From Candidatus Rokuibacteriota bacterium (GTDB lineage: Bacteria; Methylomirabilota; Methylomirabilia; Rokubacteriales; CSP1-6): a stretch of DNA of 44,874 bases. The stretch spans positions 1 through 44,874 of the forward strand of contig QHTB01000166.1 in the NCBI GenBank assembly GCA_003220615.1. Direction: 5' to 3'. Made by a program: the position numbers and the translations under genes. Below, piece after piece: positions 40,932 through 44,874 of this stretch. The notes under the pieces were generated by a model. It was not told the DNA's origin and made no database searches. It worked only from the letters and a program-made list of their open reading frames with translations. The stretch's first letter is position 1. Every line of letters begins with the position of its first letter.

Positions 40932-41873
40932 GTGATCCAGTTCGTCGCCCGCCGGCTGCTCGCGACGGTGCCGCTGCTGTTCTTCGTGAGCCTCGTGGTC
41001 TTCTCCTTCGTGCACGTCCTGCCCGGCGACCCGGCCGTCTTGTTCCTCGGCGAGGAAGCGACGCCGGAGACGCTGGCCAAGTTCCGCACTCGACTCGGCT
41101 TCGACCGGCCTCTGGTGACCCAGTACGTCGAGTGGCTCGGCCGTGCGCTCCGCGGTGACCTGGGCCGGTCACTGCGGACCAATCAGCCGGTGACCGAGGC
41201 GATCCTGCAACGGCTGCCGGTGACGCTCGAGCTGCTCGGGGCAGCGCTCGCCGTGTCGCTGGCGATCGCCATCCCGGCCGGCATCGTCTCGGCCGTGAAA
41301 CGAAATTCCGGAGTCGACCTGGTCTCGACAGTGTTCGCATTGATCGGGTTCTCGCTGCCGAACTTCTGGCTGGGCTTGATCCTGATCTACGTCTTCGCCC
41401 TGCTCTTGCGCTGGTTGCCGCCCTCGGGCTTCGCGCCGTTGCCCGCTCTCGCCGACAACGCCCGATCGCTGATCCTGCCCGCGCTCACGCTCGGCACCGC
41501 GCTCGCCGCGCTGATCACCCGCCAGCTCCGCTCGGGAATGCTCGAAGTGCTGCGCCAGGACTACGTGCGCACGGCGCAGGCCAAGGGCCTCGGCCAGGGA
41601 GTGGTCGTTGCCAAGCACGCCCTCAAGAACGCGCTCATCGCGGTCGTCACCGTGATCGGACTCCAGATCGGCGGCCTCCTCGGCAACACCATCATCACCG
41701 AGTCGCTCTTTGCCCTGCCCGGTGTCGGCCGGCTGATGATCGACGCCGTCTTCAGCCGGGATTTCTTCATCGTCCAGGGCGTGGTGCTCTTCCTCGCCGT
41801 CGGCTACGTCCTGTCGAACCTGATCGTGGACGTCCTCTACTCCTATCTCGATCCGCGCATCCGGCTCGGCTGA
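40932..41873 (+). CDS. ABC transporter permease, DppB type
   Basis: A 313-residue inner-membrane permease from GTG 40932. It has the typical N-terminus (MIQFVARRLLATVPLLFFVS), the FRTRLGFDRPLVTQYVEWLG loop, and the cytoplasmic EAA loop (QDYVRTAQAKGLGQGVVVAK, then HALKNALIAVVTVIG). The stop shares one base with the start of the next permease. Confidence 0.94.
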   Translation: MIQFVARRLLATVPLLFFVSLVVFSFVHVLPGDPAVLFLGEEATPETLAKFRTRLGFDRPLVTQYVEWLGRALRGDLGRSLRTNQPVTEAILQRLPVTLELLGAALAVSLAIAIPAGIVSAVKRNSGVDLVSTVFALIGFSLPNFWLGLILIYVFALLLRWLPPSGFAPLPALADNARSLILPALTLGTALAALITRQLRSGMLEVLRQDYVRTAQAKGLGQGVVVAKHALKNALIAVVTVIGLQIGGLLGNTIITESLFALPGVGRLMIDAVFSRDFFIVQGVVLFLAVGYVLSNLIVDVLYSYLDPRIRLG

Positions 41874-42721
41874 TGGATCCGGCCAGCCTGCGCGCGATCG
41901 CGCTCCGCCAGTTCCGCCGCAGTTGGGTAGGCCAGGTCGGTGCCGCCCTGGTCGTCCTGTTCCTGATCGTGACGGCGCTGGCGCCGCTGCTGGCACCGTA
42001 CGATCCCATCGCCACCGACTTCGCCAACGTGCTGTCGCCGCCGACGCGCGCCCATCCATTCGGCACCGACGACATCGGCCGTGACATCCTGAGTCGGGTC
42101 ATCCACGGCAGTCGGGTGTCGCTCCAGGCCGGGCTGTTCACGGTGGCGGTCGCGCTCACGGTGGGGTTGCCGCTGGGACTGATCGCCGGGTTTCGCGGCG
42201 GCCGCGTGGACGACCTGATCATGCGCGGCATCGAGGTGATCCTTTCGTTTCCCACGCTGGTGCTGGCGCTCGGGATCACGGCCGTTCTCGGCCCCAGGTT
42301 GATCCACGCGCTGTTCGCGATCGGCATCGTCTTCGTGCCTCACTTCGCCCGATTGATCCGCGGTCAGGTGCTGACCGTCAAAGAAAACGATTTCATTGCG
42401 GCCGCCCACGCGCTCGGCGCCTCCGACGCCCGCGTCATGGGGAGACACGTGCTGCCCAACTGCCTGGCTCCGATCCTCGTCCAGTCGTCCTTTTCCATCG
42501 CGTTCGCCATCCTCACGGAAGCCGCGCTGTCGTTCCTCGGCCTCGGCACCCAGCCTCCCACGCCGTCGTGGGGCATCATGCTGGCCATGGGCCGCGGTTA
42601 CCTCGAGCAGGCGCCGTGGCTCGGCGCCTTTCCGGGCCTGGCCATCTTCCTCACCGTGCTCGGCTTCAACCTGCTGGGCGATGGCATCCGGGATGCCCTC
42701 GATCCCCGCTTGAAAGCGTAA
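41873..42721 (+). CDS. ABC transporter permease, DppC type
   Basis: A 282-residue permease. The HPFGTDDIGRDILSRVIHGS motif after the first helix is the DppC/OppC hallmark. The EAA loop is ENDFIAAAHALGASDARVMG with RHVLPNCLAPILVQ, and LGLGTQPPTPSWGIMLAMGR closes the core. Translation is coupled to the DppB-type gene. No ATPase genes (DppD/DppF type) follow. Confidence 0.94.
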   Translation: MDPASLRAIALRQFRRSWVGQVGAALVVLFLIVTALAPLLAPYDPIATDFANVLSPPTRAHPFGTDDIGRDILSRVIHGSRVSLQAGLFTVAVALTVGLPLGLIAGFRGGRVDDLIMRGIEVILSFPTLVLALGITAVLGPRLIHALFAIGIVFVPHFARLIRGQVLTVKENDFIAAAHALGASDARVMGRHVLPNCLAPILVQSSFSIAFAILTEAALSFLGLGTQPPTPSWGIMLAMGRGYLEQAPWLGAFPGLAIFLTVLGFNLLGDGIRDALDPRLKA

Positions 42722-42763
42722 GTCCCCTCCGGGTTCTTGTGTGGCGTGCCGATCACCCCGGGG

Positions 42764-43510
42764 ATGAGGACTCTGTCCATACGCGAGCTGAGACACGCGG
42801 CGCTGGCCGCCCTGCTCGTGGCGGCGCACCCGATCGGCGCCGCCGCTCAGTCGTCGTTGACGGGCGTCGTCACGATTCTGCAGGGCAGCGTGACCGCCAC
42901 GAGGCCGTCGGTGCCCGAGCCGATCCCGCTCCAGCTCCGCGACGGGATCTTCGCCGACGAGTGGATCGCGACCGGCGAGAACGCGTTCGCGCGGATCCTG
43001 CTGGGCGGCAAGGCGATCGTCACGCTGCAGCAGCGCTCGAGCCTCCAGATCTCGGAGGAGCTCGCCACCTCGACGCTCGTCGTGACCGACGGACGGATCG
43101 CGGTGGCCGTCGCTCGTGAGCTCACGAAGACGGGGGAGCTGATCGAGATCAAGACGCCGACGGCGCTCGCAGCCAGCCGGGGCGCGGTCGTGATCACCGG
43201 CGTTTCGAAGGGCGTGACGACCTTCACCGTGGTCCGCGGTCTCGTGGACGTGGCTCGCATCGATCCGCTCTCGAATCGCCCGATCGGTCCGCGCGTCATG
43301 CTCAGAGCCCAGCAAGAGGTGACGGTTCCAGCGACGGGCTTGCTGAGGCCGCTGCCCGTGAAGGCGGGCACCGTTCAACGGCTCGACACCGAGTTTCAGC
43401 TCGGCGACATGGATGCTCTGCCCGGCTCGGTCCTGGCACCGCTGCCGGCGGGCCCGACACAGGTGACGGGCAAGCAACGCGCGCGGCCACCCTCGAAGCG
43501 CCTGCCCTAG
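42764..43510 (+). CDS. FecR-domain secreted protein
   Basis: A 248-residue protein from ATG 42764. It has a signal peptide ending PIGAAAQ, a FecR-like beta domain (GVVTILQGSVTATRP, RDGIFADEWIATGENAFARI, LLGGKAIVTLQQRSSLQISE, then EIKTPTALAASRGAVVITGV) and a Pro/Arg-rich tail. There is no anti-sigma N-terminal part and no sigma factor gene nearby, so it is of the periplasmic FecR type rather than a TonB signalling protein. It follows the permease genes by 42 nt on the same strand. Confidence 0.8.
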   Translation: MRTLSIRELRHAALAALLVAAHPIGAAAQSSLTGVVTILQGSVTATRPSVPEPIPLQLRDGIFADEWIATGENAFARILLGGKAIVTLQQRSSLQISEELATSTLVVTDGRIAVAVARELTKTGELIEIKTPTALAASRGAVVITGVSKGVTTFTVVRGLVDVARIDPLSNRPIGPRVMLRAQQEVTVPATGLLRPLPVKAGTVQRLDTEFQLGDMDALPGSVLAPLPAGPTQVTGKQRARPPSKRLP

Positions 43511-43589
43511 CTCCGCGTAAATTCCACAATCGCCGGAGGCGTGGCTCCCCGGCACCTCCCTTGCTCAGTCTCGGCGGAGGGAGGCGGGC

Positions 43590-44078
43590 ATGAATTCACT
43601 GCGAACCGGAATCTCACCGCCGCTGGTCGCCGTCGGTGTCTGGGTCGGCGATCGCGCATGGGCTCAGAACGCATCGAACACGCCGGCGCCTTCGCCAGCG
43701 ACGACGCCGGGGGACGGCGGAGGCACCGCCATCGCCGCGGTCATCGTCGTGGCCGGGCTGCTCGTCGTCATTGGCCTCGCCGTGAAGCTCTTCGACCTCA
43801 AGCGCAAGCGAGAGTCGGAGGCGGTGCAGCTCCAGGCCCAACTCTCCGACGCGCTCTTGCGTGAGCCCTCACTCGCGGGTCTGCCGTTGACGCCGACCGT
43901 CCACGTCCCGATGTGGACGGGCACGCCGGCGACGATCGATGTCACGGGCCAGGTCCCGAGGCCCGAGCTGAAGGACCTCGCCCTTCGTCTCGTGAGCGAC
44001 GAGGCCTCGCGCATTCGCTCGGACATCAAGATCGTCGACCGCCTGTCCATCGTGCCCACCGCGGCCCAGGCCGCGTGA
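43590..44078 (+). CDS. Membrane-anchored BON-like protein (copy 2)
   Basis: A 162-residue paralogue of the protein at 33999-34484. The order is the same: signal-like N-terminus (DRAWAQ), Pro/Ala-rich linker, membrane helix (AIAAVIVVAGLLVVIGLAVK), charged helix (DLKRKRESEAVQLQAQLSDA, identical over its second half), LAGLPLTPTVHVPMWTGTPA and the BON-like end (DVTGQVPRPELKDLALRLVS). GGAGGG precedes ATG 43590. Unlike copy 1 it lies outside the tRNA-Ser repeats. Unknown function. Confidence 0.72.
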   Translation: MNSLRTGISPPLVAVGVWVGDRAWAQNASNTPAPSPATTPGDGGGTAIAAVIVVAGLLVVIGLAVKLFDLKRKRESEAVQLQAQLSDALLREPSLAGLPLTPTVHVPMWTGTPATIDVTGQVPRPELKDLALRLVSDEASRIRSDIKIVDRLSIVPTAAQAA

Positions 44079-44780
<702 letters not shown>

Positions 44781-44874
44781 CGCTCTTCGAGCCACCTTGA
44801 GTCGCCGAGCGGCGGGACGGCCGTGTCGGCGTACCATCTGGACCGCCGGTTGGGCCAGGAACGACCGATGCAGG

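Noticed and set aside
41843..43555. Long minus-strand open frame opposite the permease and FecR genes
   Set aside because: It is an antisense shadow over well-supported genes and its composition (Arg, Gln, Asp) is not protein-like.
44823..44874. Possible gene start (GTG, VSAYHLDRRLGQERPMQ) at the right edge, considered as dnaX
   Set aside because: The sequence does not match the DnaX N-terminus and only 17 codons are visible.

Overview
The window is a high-GC bacterial chromosome segment centred on the replication origin. The gene set and order (rpmH, rnpA, yidD, yidC, rsmG, parA and parB to the left of dnaA; dnaN, recF, gyrB and gyrA to the right), the GC-rich codon use, a tandem DUF507 pair and several PF04392-type ABC substrate-binding genes and remnants suggest an uncultured soil or sediment lineage such as Candidatus Rokubacteria/Methylomirabilota or a relative. 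That placement is inference from gene content only; no marker phylogeny was possible.

Left part (1-21.6 kb): nearly every gene is on the minus strand and reads away from the origin. In order of position: a small secreted protein (cut by the window edge), tRNA-Pro, rdgB, rph, an AMIN-type cell-wall amidase, a small zinc-finger-like ORF, tmRNA with smpB, tRNA-Leu (plus strand, with a clear promoter), a Gfo/Idh oxidoreductase, ubiX, two DUF507 genes, a four-gene signalling operon (REC protein, HD-GYP protein, CPBP-like membrane protein, histidine kinase), an F1-plus-b ATP synthase operon without subunits a and c, mnmA, parB, parA, two parS-like sites, rsmG, yidC, yidD, rnpA and rpmH.

Origin and right core (21.6-32.0 kb): a DnaA-box inverted pair lies between rpmH and dnaA and another box lies between dnaA and dnaN. 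From dnaA on, genes read rightwards: dnaA, dnaN, recF, gyrB, a broken small gene, gyrA, serS and tRNA-Ser(UGA).

Accessory part (32.0-39.3 kb): the 3' portion of tRNA-Ser(UGA) is repeated at 34.8 kb (59 nt, one mismatch) and again at 36.3 kb (24 nt). The segments between hold decayed genes (substrate-binding-protein fragments, a universal stress protein with an internal deletion), a zinc-protease-like lipoprotein, a membrane-anchored BON-like protein and one intact PF04392 protein. Further right are an acyltransferase-like membrane protein with a truncated, frameshifted copy 0.6 kb downstream, a small zinc-finger-like protein and a nitroreductase.

Right end (39.4-44.9 kb): a dipeptide-type ABC importer without ATPase genes, a FecR-domain protein, a second copy of the BON-like protein, tRNA-Ser(GCU), tRNA-Arg(ACG) and tadA, whose product edits tRNA-Arg(ACG).

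Two themes stand out. Four RNA genes sit beside the protein that acts on that RNA class (tmRNA/smpB, tRNA-Ser/serS, tRNA-Arg(ACG)/tadA, tRNA-Pro/rph). Three core genes (rdgB, rsmG, parA) lack any ATG, GTG or TTG where homology says they should begin.
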